DNA of 64,000 bases from positions 71,265,501-71,329,500 of the forward strand of contig CM075655.1 of assembly GCA_037953625.1 (NCBI GenBank), in the 5' to 3' direction. The notes beneath the pieces are model-generated. The model did not search any database and was not told the DNA's origin. It saw only the letters and a list, made by a program, of their open reading frames with translations. Shown here in pieces: positions 33,147 to 45,602 of the stretch. The DNA is from Crotalaria pallida. Its lineage: Eukaryota > Streptophyta > Magnoliopsida > Fabales > Fabaceae. The translations under genes and the position numbers were made by a program. Each line of letters begins with the position of its first letter. Within the stretch, counting starts at the first letter, position 1.

Positions 33147-36100
33147 AAGTTTCAGAAATTGTGAAGTTTGTTCGTTTTAATTGTTTCGATTTGTTTCGTT
33201 CGAAAATCTTTCAAGGTTTCTTTAACACCTATTCAACCTCCCCTTCTAGGTGTTCTCCTAGTGTTCCTTAGTTAATTCATCCACCGATTGTAGTTCTTAC
33301 AGTTGATGCCAAAGCAATCATCTCCATTTTTTTGTAGATGATGTCTTCTTCCTCTTCTGTGAAGGGGAGTTTTTTCTTTGATGATTCTGAATGTTCTTCC
33401 TGTAATAGTTTGAGGATACTCTGAAGATTTTCTTTTTAGAGAATTTTTTGTGGTCGAGGTGACAGGGGCTGCTCTGATTTTGGCCCTTTGATTAAGGAAT
33501 CTACATGTTTCTAGATCTGCAACTTGAGGAAGGTTAGATTTTTGCTGAGCTGGGGATCTACTCCTTCGTTGGTGGCATGGGTAAAATCAAAGTTAGCCAA
33601 CCATTTGATATAGGCTTCCTGTTGTAATGAGGGGAGGCCCATACTAACAAGATAAGTGTACTTTCATTGGAAGATCCATGCTAGAGACAATTCTTAGCAA
33701 AAATTCATACTGAAAGGAGTATAATTATCTTCCAGATTGGCTCTGGATTTGAAATGTTGGTATCCTTCCTGTATTGGTTACGGAAGAATGTCTATTGAAG
33801 GTCTAAAGAAGATCTACCATTGATTAAACTAATGGTAAATATATAATTAATATATATATTTCTTTTTTAAAATAAATCAGCCATGAGTGGCTAAAAGTTT
33901 GATTTTAGAACAAAAAAAAACATTGGTTCAAGCTTGAACATAATCCCAATAATTATAACCTATAGGGTCAAATGGTTGGGAGAATTTTTGTTTCCAAATT
34001 GAGAAGGGGTCAGCACCTTCAGGATTTGGATTGTTGAATGTGTCACCAAGGCCTTGTCTATTTGAGATATATGATGTTTTACAGAGATGGAGCCAGTGTC
34101 TAGAAGAATAAATTCGTAGAACCTCTTATTTTTAATTAAAGATCAGGGTTGAAATTGAAAGTCTTTTGGAAAGATTCGTGCATGAACGTTGTTGGGGTTT
34201 TTACCCCATAATTCTGGTTCCATTTGGATAACAGGGTTATAATTACCCTTTCTTTGATATTTTGACGATTCTTTGGTTGTTTGAGGTTGGTGGATGGTTT
34301 GGGTTTCTTGTTTAGGTATTCTTATTTGTGGTTTATGGATTTTGATGGGTTCATAAACTTAGTTTTTCATCCTATCTACAACTAGGGATAGGGGTGGATT
34401 GATGAAGTCCAATTTGTCTTCTTCTGAGGCCTGTTCGACCCAAGATTTTTTAGGAAGATGGGTCAAACCTTGTTCTAACAAGGCTTTAAGTGTATGGAGT
34501 GAGAATCCATAATCTGCTTTGGTTTGTTTTCCTTTTTGGGAATTTTTTTTTGTTTGAAGACTGAGTTGATGGCTCAGTGATTTGAAGAGTAGAAGACCCT
34601 TGCTGGGTAAGAGGCCCATGGAGGGTAGATGACCTTGGACGATTGAGTGGAACCTCTGCGGGATCCTAAGATGTTTTACTTCTGGGGTGACCCTGTCCTA
34701 TAGAGGAGGACAACATTAATTGATATTATTTGTTAATCTCACTGTAAATATTCACATGTAAGGTGATTATGGAGAGAATTATTAGTGTCTTTGAGATACT
34801 TAATGTCAAAATCAAAAACACTTAGTATAGCTTGCCATCTAGCAAAAAAAAAATAAATAAAATTTGAAGCTAAATTCTTCACATCCTTTTGTAAAATATC
34901 TTTAGCAAATTTGCAATCTACGTGAATTAAGAACTTTTGATTAACTAAACCAGATTGAAATTTACTATGGACAAAACTTTTTTTTAACAATTGAGTAATT
35001 TTGTAGTGTAGGGTTCCAGTGTTTGGATGCAAATGCAATGATTTGTTCTTTTCCTGAAACCCATTGTTTAAGAATGCAAGCAATGTCTGAGGCATCAGTT
35101 TCAACAATTTTAAAGGCTTGGGGATTATGAAGATAAAGACATGGCAATTCTTTTATTTAAGTTTTAAGATTCCTAACAATATTAGTGTGAGCATTTGAAC
35201 AAAGAAGGAGGGGTCTTTTTTAGATGCTCATGGAGAGGCTTAATGATATTACTTAATTGAGGAATGAAGTCAGCTACATAATTTAGGTACCAAAGAAATC
35301 TTTGTAGTTGATTCTTATCTAGGATCTGGTTTAGGAACTTACTTCTTAATTCCATGGCTCTTTTAATAGGAACAATGGTTCCCATATGGATGTCATGACC
35401 AAGGAAGCGGATCTTAGTATGGAAGAGTTGGATTTTTGGCTTGGAAATAGCAAGACCATTTCTTCTTATGATTTGTACGAAAATATTGATATGTTTGAAG
35501 TGTTGCTCAATAGATTGGGAAAAGATGAGTACGTCATCGATATAGACTATGATGAAGTGCGAGTAAAGGTTAAAGTTTTCGTTCATAATGTTTTGGAATT
35601 CAAAAGGGGCATTTTTAAATCGAATAGCATAACATTCCATTCATATTGCCCAAAAAGAACAATGAAGGCAGTTTTGTAATGGTCACTTTCTTTGATTTAG
35701 ATTTGCCAAAATCCGGATTTCATGTCAAATTTGGAGAAGATTTTTGCAGAGTGTAACCTTCCCAAGAGATCTTTTTTGGTTAGGAATAGGATACATAATC
35801 CATTGGAGGACATCATTAAGGAGCTTGTAGTTAATGACAAAACGGGGGGTTCCTGGTTCAATCTCAGCTTGTTTATTGACATAATAGGCTACGCAAGACT
35901 GAGGACTTTTACCTTTTCTGATAAATCCTTTCTTTAGGAGATGACCAATCTCCTTCTGGCAAACTCGGAGCATATGATCATTCGTTTGGATAAGCCTAGC
36001 TTTAGTAGGGTAAGTCATTCGTTGTAATCCTTATCATAAGGGAGATCAACAATATGCTTTTTTTCATTCCAAAAAGCAAAAAGCATTAGGGAGATCAGAG

Positions 36101-37514
36101 AACACAATATCTTGGATGCGCTCAAGAAGAGATTGAATTCTTTTCTAAACATTAGGATTGTTGAGTTGGATATTCACATTCTCGAATGAGACTTCTTCTT
36201 TCAGAAAATTAATTTGTTTTTGCTTAAGGTTGACAAGATTGAGATTTTTGACAAGTGGTTTCTGAATAAAATTGAAAATGACAGACTTCCCCAAATACTC
36301 AGTAGTAATACCCTCTTTGGAGATCTCATGAAGGGTGTCCACAAAATAACTTCATTTTTCAATTTTTTAACAAGAAGAAAGGGTGTTTCAACTTGTAAAC
36401 CTTGACGATCGAAAATAGCATTTGAAAGTTTGAAATTTATCTTCAGTGTGGAACCACTAGCAGTACTGAGTTGCTCAAAAGTTTTCTTAAAGTATTTAGT
36501 GGGGACTAATCCTTCTTGAATGCAGTTTATATTTACTCCCGTGTCGAATAATGCCACGGTTTCAAGAGTGAAGTCTGCAATTTTAATAACAACATTTATA
36601 TAAAACTTTGGATAGTAACACGATCAATAATTGCTAAGAAATCTACATCAGTAAAGGTTTTTTCGTTACCAGTCTGTTAGGGGGTTTGGATATCACCTAT
36701 CTGTTCAATAATGATGTTCTGAATACTTTGGTGTGTTTATAATTGGCAAGCCTCTCACTATTGTTAAGGTTTTTCAATTATTTGACTTCTCTTTTGAGAT
36801 TGGTTATTTCGATTTGGAGATCTTAGATAGTAGAGGGTTTCTTCTAATCATTTTCAAGTCTTTTGAAAGCCTCAGTAACAACAAACTTAGTGTTATAGAC
36901 TTCTTGCTTTTGCTTACCGGTTTTGACAAACCTAAGTTTCTCCATGAAGATTTTTCTCTCTTCTCGGTCAAGAATGGCATTGATGACCTTATAAAAGAGG
37001 TCTTCATGATATTTGGTTATGACATTAATGCTTGGAGATTCAGAGTTATCTCTAGGATCATCATATTGGATCTAGTTTAGGTCTTCAGATGATTCAGATT
37101 TATAATCATCATTAGAACTTTTAGCCAGGAGGTTATTCAGCTGCTCAACAACAAATTGTTCAAGGTTTAAGGAGTTAATTTTGGTTTTAAGCCTACAGTA
37201 TCTGGCAATGTGTTCAGATTTGCCACAATTGTAACAGCCAATATTTTTCCCTTGGCTTTTGGGTTGTTCGAGCTTTTTATGCCTAGGTGGGTAATTTGTC
37301 CTTTTGTGAGAGGACTGATCCCTATGCTTGGCTTTAGACTTCTTGTAGTGTTTATACTTAGAGGGTTGTTTGTCATCCTTTATCTTGTGGGTTTTAGGTT
37401 TTTTCTTAAAGGAGGGGAGACCAAATTGTTCACAAAAGGTTCCTAACTCTATTGATTAGGGTTTTCTCTTTGGCTAGGTCATTATGGAGTCTAAGGAAGT
37501 TATAGTCAAGTGTG

Positions 37515-37995
37515 GTATTAAAAAGGAAAGTGTGGGGTATGTTGCTATCAATGGACTGGCTAGGAAGACTATTGATTAAATATACTACACTAAGGAAAGG
37601 ATGATCCCAAAATTTTGTAGGAAAAGAGACCAGAGCTAGAAGAATAAGCCCACTTTCAGCAGAAATAGATTCTGATTTTTGTTTTAACAGAATAATTCAT
37701 GTGTATCTAGTGCATGAATCTACTATTGACATGTATTCATAACCACTAAAAGTCTGCACAGGGGCAAGTCCCCACAGGTCAATGTAAGCAAGATAAAAGG
37801 CATTTTTGTACACAAGAGAGGGAGAGGTTGGTATCATGTGAGCTTTTGCTATATAGCACAGGCAGAGCAAAAGAAAATATTGAACAGGAAATAACCCAAA
37901 CATCTTTCACTCTAAGGTTGGTATGAAAACTATTGATGAAGAGAACTTGAGGATATAATAATCCTCCTTTATCCAGTAATCATTCCAAAAGGAAA
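37515..37995 (-). pseudogene. Ty1/copia integrase fragment
   Basis: The minus strand shows the end of an integrase zinc finger (C..C..AK.H), then DLWG.APV..F.GY.Y and SIVD..TRYT blocks of the copia catalytic core. A HPFLSVVYLINSLPS-like block follows, with a stop in between (near 37697). It joins the viral fossil at about 37510. Confidence 0.7.
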
Positions 37996-38552
37996 TATTG
38001 ACCAGGAAATATTCTCTCTATCAGTTTATCCATGAAGAGATCCTAATGTCAAAGTCTGGCTGAAAAATAAAGATGCTCAAAGAATGAACATCCAATCAAA
38101 AGAGGAGTCACACCTATCTAGCAAGGAAGTGTTTGATAAATACTTGTCACAAAAGTCGAACCCTAAGTCTCTTCAAATTTTGTAGGAATAACATTCCTCA
38201 TCCAACATGCCTTTTTTGGTACAATGACAACTAGAGACATTTGAACTTACTACTCAAAGTCTCATACTCCTAACAACATGATTCCTAGTGCCTTTTACTC
38301 GTATGGAAGAAAATATGAATTAAAAATACCAGACAGAATGTCCTGGCAATGAAGCAATGAAAAGTGTATAAATGTAAATATTGTACAGCTTACAGTCCAA
38401 CAATTTAAACAATCCTGAAAGATAAGGCTAAAAGTACATGTTAGTCCAGAATGATGTTGAGTATGTGAAGTAACTAGCTGCAAAGTTTGCGACTTCACTG
38501 CACTGGATACATCCAGGAAGCACCACACAAAACAAGCAATTAACTCCTCCAA
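37996..38552. other. Spacer and 3' flank of the cornichon gene
   Basis: Holds the presumed 3' UTR of the cornichon gene (minus strand, just below 38553). The part from 37996 to about 38240 may be further decayed copia sequence, but I could not assign it. Confidence 0.4.
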
Positions 38553-41175
38553 TTAATCATCATGGTCATCCAATGATGTGTAGATCATCCTGCAGCAAAA
38601 CGCACATGTAAGCATAACAAATTAATAACCCCTCCCTTTTGAATGAAAATGAGGAGATTTTTTCTAGTCCCCATACCAAAATATTGATAGGAAAAGGAGA
38701 AAAACAAGATAAAATAGTTTGATGAGCCGTTGCTTCTTTTCGTGAGGGAGCAAGTTGAATATCTCTGTAACGTCAACCAGATGCTTTCCTTGTCTGTACC
38801 TGATGAAAGGATCAAGGGAATAAATTATGAAATTGGCAGGACCAAACTGAAGCACATTCATTCCAGTATATTGATATCAAGCATGATTAAAGCAAAAATA
38901 ATAAAGAAAAAGGTTATCTCCTTACATTCTTTAGCTAGTAAAAATGAACAAAAAACCAGCAACTAGAGACAAACAAGAGTGGCTATAATAAGGCACAGCT
39001 TTGAGGTATATATGTATGTAAAATCTATTATAAGAAGTTGATTATAAATTAATCCTGAACTCTCCAACTGGCACCTCCTACTTTATTTCACATATAAGGC
39101 ACATCCAGTGACCCAGAGTTGCAGCAGCAGCTACGGTTCACTTTTGGTTCAAGTTACCAATTTGCACATAAAATAAGCCCCTCAAGTAATACAGTTGATA
39201 TTGGAGAACAAATGAACACATCTAAAAATGTAGCCCGCCTAGCAATTGTCTTGATAGATAAACCAAAATGCTGGTCATCCTTCATAGCTATAAAATTTTG
39301 TATCATGCAACGTGAGCATCTCGCTGCTTTTGCTATGGTTGACTTTGGTTCTGTTTGAGATTCAAATTGCACCAAACAATACTTTAATAATCCTCAAATT
39401 TTAGTAATTTGATATATAAAACCATATATGTGCCTTCAACCGGCTTAACATTTAGAAACCAAACTGACCACACTGAATTAATGATCCTGGTTTGAAACAG
39501 TTTTTTGAATAGAAACCCTTAATCATTTATATGATAAATGTATTATGGCATCTTTCGAGACATTAATTAAAGAAGTAAATAACATAAACACAGTAGTTAT
39601 AGTGTCATACAGCTAAGATGAATGGTACAGAAATAGAAGAAGGAAACAGGGTTTGAGATTTAGAGAAAAAGTAAGGCTTTAGAGCTAAAAGCCTAAAACA
39701 TACAAGATAAACTCTGCAGGAAAAAAATTCTTTCACCCACTAATCAAACGAACTCAAAAAGTTAAAAAATGAATAAAACTACCATCTAGTAAAAATAATG
39801 GGTTAAATCAGTATGGTCATCTTCTCTTACCACTCCTGCACTGAAATTAAAATGCAGAAGAATGCAAAGACCCAAAATTCAAATTTAAACCCTCCTCCCT
39901 CACTTAAACTAATATGCACACATGGATATTTTCAAATCAAAGAGGTTTAAAAGAAACATAAGTCATTTAGTAATTACTAGCAGCAAAAATGTAGCCTACT
40001 CTTTACCTTCATGAATTCACAAACCAAAACGTGCATTATAGCTATCAAATCGGCTTGTCTAAAGAGCTGCTACAGTGCTACCAACACGTAAATCTTTTTC
40101 TAGGCAGTTACGCTAGTATAATGCTGAAGAATGCAAATAACGAAATTCAAACTCAAACTGTCATCCCAGTCCCACTATCAAATTATGGTGTGCATACATG
40201 GATTATATAGACTTAAATATATGTTAACAAATATATTCAGTAATCACTGTCATTCAGAAACAGTAAACTTGCATAGCTTATTTCGAGTTCAGATAGGGCA
40301 CTTACAATCTAACATTGTAGTAGAGATAAGGAGCACAGAAAAGTGACATAATCCAATGCCCTGTTACAAGATAGAAGCCGCACAGCACACCTAGTGTAAT
40401 ATACTCCGGCAAAATCACTTTGTTTATTCGAGATGAGGAGTCATAAGGATTAATATAATCAAATTCAAGGTCCGCCAGGCACATTAGCTGCAAAAAATGC
40501 AGAACAAAGTCAGCATTTGTCAGATATACTAAAAAAAAGACCGAGAGAAAGAAAGGTTGACAATGCAACAGGCGAGCAAGTTCATCACACACTCATTTTG
40601 AAAAATATTGATGATTCAATGACAAAACATGATTTGAAAGTGATGTGAAGAACACTTTAAAACCATCTTCAGAAAGCTTTGAATCAGAAACAGAAACAAA
40701 CCCTCATTCTTTTTATATCACATCATATATGTTATGTAGTTACTTCCCCGCCTATCCAAATTCCAGTTCAAATATTTCTTTCCAAAATTATAACAAAAAA
40801 TCACACGCAACTTAATTATGATTATATTTTCAAGTTCTATTTTCCACTCACTACAAGTATCAAAATAGCACTAAATTTTTTTATTATTATTATTTTAATT
40901 TTTTTTTGGAATTGGATACATACCCAGTTGAATAATTGAATCAAAGTAATAATCTTTGGATAATGGGGGTGCTAAAATTACGTTTTAAATTGATTTCAAT
41001 GAGATTTCCAAATAGAAATAAAAAGTGGGAATAAAGAGGGAAAAACCAAAAAAAATAAAAATAAAGGAGTGATAAAAGCATAGGGTAGGGAAGGGGGGTT
41101 GACCTGGAAAACGACGATGACAAGCAAAGCAATAAGGATGAAGAATGAGATGAGCCACGCGAAGAGATCAACCAT
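38553..41175 (-). CDS. Cornichon family ER export cargo receptor (4 coding exons)
   Basis: Predicted small membrane protein of the cornichon/Erv14 family, which binds transmembrane cargo and loads it into COPII vesicles at the ER. Coding exons: 41104-41175, 40306-40487, 38677-38799 and 38553-38589. All introns are GT-AG, phases join, and the total is 414 nt (137 aa plus stop), the usual plant cornichon length. The N-terminal membrane segment is in exon 1 (FAWLISFFILIALLVIVVF). The conserved LMCLADLEFDYINPYDSS loop, second and third membrane segments (about residues 55-85), then YRQGKHLVDVTEIFNLL follow. A last membrane segment and an acidic tail DDHDD end the protein. Introns are 616, 1506 and 87 bp. 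The start is the first ATG of the conserved MVDLFAWL. A split Stowaway-like MITE lies about 230 bp upstream. Confidence 0.93.
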
Positions 41176-41404
41176 GCTAACTCTCTATTATGATTTTCGA
41201 TTTTAGTGTTTCGGTTCTGTTCGGAGTGTACGATGTCAAGTGCGCACAATAGCACCTAGGCAGCGCTCGTGCGCACTCAGGTTGCTCGGTAGCAGAAGTG
41301 GAAGGGTTGGGGTTCAGTGGGTATTCGGAGGAGGCGAAGAATCGCGTGAAGATCAGACAGAGGATCACAAATTCACAATTCACCGGAGAGAAGAAAAGAA
41401 TATA

Positions 41405-44375
41405 CTCCCTCCCAATCGAAATATAAGTCATCAAAAACGTATTAAGATATAAGCAAAACTAGCTCTTACCCCGTGCAATGCACGGATTATTGATATTTAC
41501 ATTTTTTATATTAAATATTTTAAAGTAAAAACTATTATTGAACAACAATAAAAAATAATCATACAAAAAGACTGAGACTCAAATCAAACCCTATACTTTA
41601 AAAAAATTAATCTAAATGAACTTGTTAAGAAATTTTTGTCCTTCCTTATTTAATTAATAGATACATTAACATTTGTTATATGATTATCAAGTTTATTATG
41701 ATGAGTTTAAATAAATCAGAATTAAATATTCTGATTTTTTTGTTTGATGGTATTATGAGCAAATTGAATGATAAATTAGAATATCCACTATTTTTTTATG
41801 ATAGAATATTCATTATTTCATAGGACATGAAGACGATATTGAATTTTTTTTATATTTAATATTATATTTGTTTATGTATAGATAATTATTAAATATTTAA
41901 AATGATGTTATTTAGCTGATGGATGAATTAACACGTTTTTAAATACCATTATTTCGTTTTTTATGATTAATTAAAGTGAAATCAAAATTAAACTTTTCTA
42001 TATATTTTTTGTTTGATGGTATTATGAGTATATTAAAGGATAAATCAAAATATTTCATATTTCAAAGGATATGATAATTTAGCATCTTTTGAATATAATA
42101 AATCCTTTAATATGAAAAGTCATAATTAAACCAAAATTATACATTCTGATTTTTTTTTATTTCGTGATATTATAAGATATATCTTATATTTATTTTATGG
42201 ATAGATTAATATTTTTTTTTACAATTACCATTTTTTTAAAAATATGATTATCACATTTATTAGTATTACTCATATTTAAATATTTTGATTTTTTTCTTCG
42301 TTTATCTTATCTCAAGTTAATCATAAAATTTGATTCTAAAAAATCTTTATCCTAATTATCTGAATTATCTTGAAATAATTTTTTGAAATATATTTATGTA
42401 AAATTATAATCATTATATTTAATCATATATCCATATTATTTATAATGTTTGAAAAAAAATATAATTTTTTAATTTGTTTTACCTTTAAAAAAATATTGGG
42501 ATACTCTCAATTTCAATATTGATAAAATATTGTTTTGTTTGTTATAAATAGTGTATTAGGAAAAATCGTCTCAAGTAAAGCTCAAAAATGGAGCTCAAAA
42601 TAATAAATAATATAAGTATTTCTTATATTTATTTGAACCGTAAATTAATTTTTTTTACAATTATCTCTTTTTAATATAATTATCACATTTATTAATATTC
42701 ATATTTAAATATTTTGATTTTTTCTTCGTTTATCTTATCTCAAGTTAATCATAAGATTTGATTCTAAAAAAAATCTTCTTTATCCTAATCTTCTAATCAT
42801 TTTGATTTTTTTTTTACTTTTTGAAATGCATGTAACTTTGTGTTTTTGTTTTTTTTTTAAGTTTAGCTTTTGGGTTGACGTGTAGGGAATAAAAGTTCTA
42901 CTATACTACTTATAGTTTAAATAAATAGTTTATTTTCGTTCAAAAAAAAAAATAGTTTATATTTTATAATCTTTATTTACATATCCCCAAGGATAATACT
43001 TATTATATACATTGATAGATTTTATTTATTTATTTATAAGGGTATTGAAAAATATTTATTTTTAAGAGGAAAAAAATTATTATTTTTTATCAGCTCCCAA
43101 ATCCGAAAAAGTATATCTATTTCATTCGTACCTCGTATTTTTTTCCCATTTAAAGAATGATTTTTTTTCATTAAAAAAAGCTAAAAAAAAATAAAAGACC
43201 CACTAAAAAAGGGCATTCCATAATAAGTAAACATTCATCTGCAAATACATGCCACTAAACGGTGCCTCAATCAGAAAATATGCAAATCTATAAATAATAA
43301 TTAAGAACACCTGATCCAGGTTAAGATCTTATGCAAAATCTGTTAATAGGAAAAGAAGAATGTCGCAACTACAAAACATCAAAGATATCAAGTATATAAG
43401 CAAAACCTATTATATACAATTGTGGAAAACTCCTCTATAATCAAAATTTATTACAATAAACAAAATTAATTATAAGAAAATGCTATTATATACAATTATT
43501 TTCATCTATTACGTTGCAACTTGCAACTGCGGCTTTCCTTGCGTTACAATTATGTATTGATGTTGATCTGGTCACAGTTCTTCCTCTTTTAGGTCTTCAA
43601 TTGACTCATTCTCATTAACATAAAGCAAAGAGGAGAATTCTTTTGAGTTTTTGCGAGGAGGGCAGACACATTGAAAGAGGAAGTGGTTGATGAACAATAA
43701 AAAATAAAGGAGAATGATGAAGGAGCGAGGTGACTTTCATGATTATGGAAGACATGAGTATGTGTAGACTTGAGAAATCATCATCTTTATAGTTTGAAAT
43801 ATGTGATAACTAAAAAGAGTTATAGATAAATAAACTTTTGTTAGATTTTTGAGTTTATCATGAACTTAAGCCTCGTCTCTTTGGGTTTATCTTTTTGAGG
43901 ATAATGATTATCTTTTTTAACAAAATGAGGATAATGATTTCAAATATAGATAATTTATTTAATTTCAAATTATAATTTTGGAGAGATAATTTATTTAATT
44001 TCAAATTATAATTTTGATTAGAGATAATATTATTTACCTACAAACACTCTGGTTCGAGTAATCCTTAAGCGGACAAACGTGATGCGAGTATTCCTTAAGC
44101 GGACAAACGTGGTGCCTCGAAAAGGGATCTTTTTATATAAGTAATATATATAGTAGATTAATCAACTTTCTTAAATTTTATTTTATTCTCAATATCACTT
44201 TTTTAAAACATATCTAGAAAATTATTATCTTATTTAATTTTGTTTCATTCTCAATGCAACTTTCCAAAAATACCTCTATTCTTTTATGAATTTGAGAAAA
44301 TTAAATACAATCAACTTACCTCCTTAATAAGCATAAAATTAGTTAGTTTTGCATATAATTCGAGCCGGAGGGAGT
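41405..44375. mobile_element. Stowaway-like MITE split by a Helitron
   Basis: Left part 41405-41458 (CTCCCTCCCAATCGAAATAT) and right part 44158-44375 (ending cgagccggagggag) form one MITE of about 270 bp when the Helitron is left out. The related MITE at 44507-44787 matches across the join (ataagcaaaa followed by ttaa). Confidence 0.8.
41459..44157 (-). mobile_element. Non-autonomous Helitron, 2.7 kb, both ends resolved
   Basis: On the minus strand it begins TCTACTATATATATTAC at 44157. It ends with hairpin CCGTGCATTGCACGG (about 41470-41484) and CTAG (41462-41459), flanked by host A and T, as Helitrons require. The related MITE at 44507 gives the empty site and confirms both ends. No Rep/helicase was seen. 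The inside is AT-rich and includes a 24-bp-step duplication near 44050-44110 (ccttaagcggacaaacgt twice). It carries no recognised gene fragment. Confidence 0.88.
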
Positions 44376-44506
44376 TTAAGTAGTAATCAAACTCTATATT
44401 TCCGAGACGAAATACGCAAGCTCAAACAATAAAAGTCGAGAAAATAGTCACCGATAAGGTATGTCATGTGTCCTAAGGATTTTCTTAAATGAATTAATAA
44501 AATATA

Positions 44507-44787
44507 CTCTCTCCGGCTCGAATTATAAGCAACAAAAAACATATTTATCTTGGTTTAAAATATAAGCAAAATTAACTAACTTTATTAAATTTTGTTCCAT
44601 TATCAATTCCACTTTCCTAAAACATCTCTAGAAAATTGTAATCTTAATTAATTTTTGCTTCATTCCCTATACTACTTTCCTAAAATACCTCTATTTTTAT
44701 AAATTTGAGAAAATTAAATACAATCAACTAACCTCCTTAATAAACGTAAAAGCGGTTGAAATTGCTTATAATTCGAGTTGGAGGGAA
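44507..44787. mobile_element. Stowaway-like MITE (intact)
   Basis: Inverted ends CTCTCTCCGGCTCGAATTAT and TTCCCTCCAACTCGAATTAT (right end read inward), TA on both sides (44505-44506, 44788-44789), 281 bp. Confidence 0.82.
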
Positions 44788-44789
44788 TA

Positions 44790-45339
44790 CTTATCGTAAT
44801 ATTTGGTACCACCGTTCAAAGTAAAGCACTACCCATACTTCATACTTGCATAGTTTAAATATTGTTTGCATTGACGAATCTTGACTAAAAATTTAGGGGG
44901 TGCAGTTAAATTTAATTGAAATATTAAAATCAAAATTTATTAGGTTGTAGAAAAAATTATGGCGGAAAACTTTAGAATTTTAAATATAGTAATTTGCATA
45001 AGTTTCACTAAAAAAATTCTCTGTCATGGTGGTATTTGATGCCACAGGTAAACTTGATATCACCAGTTCGAGTCCTACCCAAGACTTTGTTTTTAATTTT
45101 TGACATTTTTAAAAAAAAAGCTGTTAATAAAAGTAAAAATCAATGGAGAGTGCCTTAGCAAGATTCGAGGACGGGACCTAGCTATTATAGGACGCAAGCA
45201 GCCAAGCACCAACCAACAACGCATTATCAAATAACTATTATTATATGACATTCAACTATATATGTATGTTCTATAAAATCTCAGGGGGAGCAAGAGCTCC
45301 CACCTGCTTCCATTAAGCTCCGTCCCTGATTGTTTGAGT
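44790..45339. other. Unresolved repeat-like spacer
   Basis: Contains a possible tRNA-derived box B (AGTTCGAGTCC near 45066) preceded by a TGGTGGTATTTGA box A-like stretch. It also has gggggagcaagagctccca and gctccgtccctg phrases that look transposon-like. No ends were found, so no element is called. Confidence 0.3.
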
Positions 45340-45602
45340 CTTGAGTTCAACAACAAGGTATCAAAACTCATGAACTTCCAAATTCCTAATAACAAAATAT
45401 ATTTCTTATTAGTGTTAATCAAATATATTATTAACTGATATGAGAAATCAATCCATCAAAGAAGGAAACAAAAACATGTCACGTGAAGGAGTAAATAGAA
45501 TAAATGTATCAAGTGTTTTTCTGAGATTATTTTTTCAACAATCAATTCCTCTTCTTACGTATGAGATGATGTGAGGTACGTTGTCATATATTTAGGGATA
45601 AA
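45340..45602 (-). repeat. Inverted partial copy of the ~460-bp repeat
   Basis: Read on the minus strand it matches the repeat at 49220-49480: agggataa, ttgttgaaaaaataatctcag, cttcacgtgacatg, ggaatttggaagtt and so on. It ends abruptly at 45602 where a Helitron 3' end begins. Confidence 0.75.

Larger units (their letters stand above)
31608..33301 (+). mobile_element. SIRE-type LTR inside the endogenous pararetrovirus
   Basis: Starts TGTTAGATCTAGTG and ends GTTCTTACA, 1694 bp, in the opposite orientation to the LTR at 14134-15846. No internal SIRE sequence is attached: viral-type sequence resumes on the right, so it is probably a solo LTR. The expected 5-bp duplication is imperfect (GTTAT on the left, GTTGA on the right). 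Contains an internal exon-like stretch shared with the other copy and two palindrome clusters. Confidence 0.8.
31091..37510 (-). pseudogene. Endogenous plant pararetrovirus (Caulimoviridae-like), decayed and interrupted
   Basis: The minus strand shows, in order, a coat-protein-type CCHC knuckle (near 37200-37240) after a Lys-rich stretch, then an aspartic protease region (about 36200-36560). The reverse transcriptase follows (about 35180-36020, with YIDD near 35540), then RNase H (34739-35147) and a further region (33302-34700) in the place of the transactivator ORF. Past a SIRE LTR inserted at 31608-33301 lies an intergenic region. This has a TATA-like box (TATATTTAAG, about 31443-31452) and a tRNA-Met-like primer site (GATATCAGAGC, about 31369-31379). 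Many stops and frameshifts break every frame, so it is an inactive fossil. Genus not assigned. A degenerate tandem repeat (CTTCTGGCAAAGC at about 31118 and 31196) lies at the far end. Confidence 0.8.

Noticed and set aside
31608..33301. Full SIRE element in the pararetrovirus
   Set aside because: Only LTR sequence is present. The right flank is viral-type coding sequence, so it is treated as a probable solo LTR despite an imperfect target duplication.
36733..37080. 115-codon plus-strand frame in the pararetrovirus region
   Set aside because: It is antisense to the viral genes, and the minus strand explains the region.
45005..45100. Possible tRNA gene or SINE with a box B-like stretch
   Set aside because: Only a weak box A/B pair is visible. 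No cloverleaf, tail or target duplication was found.
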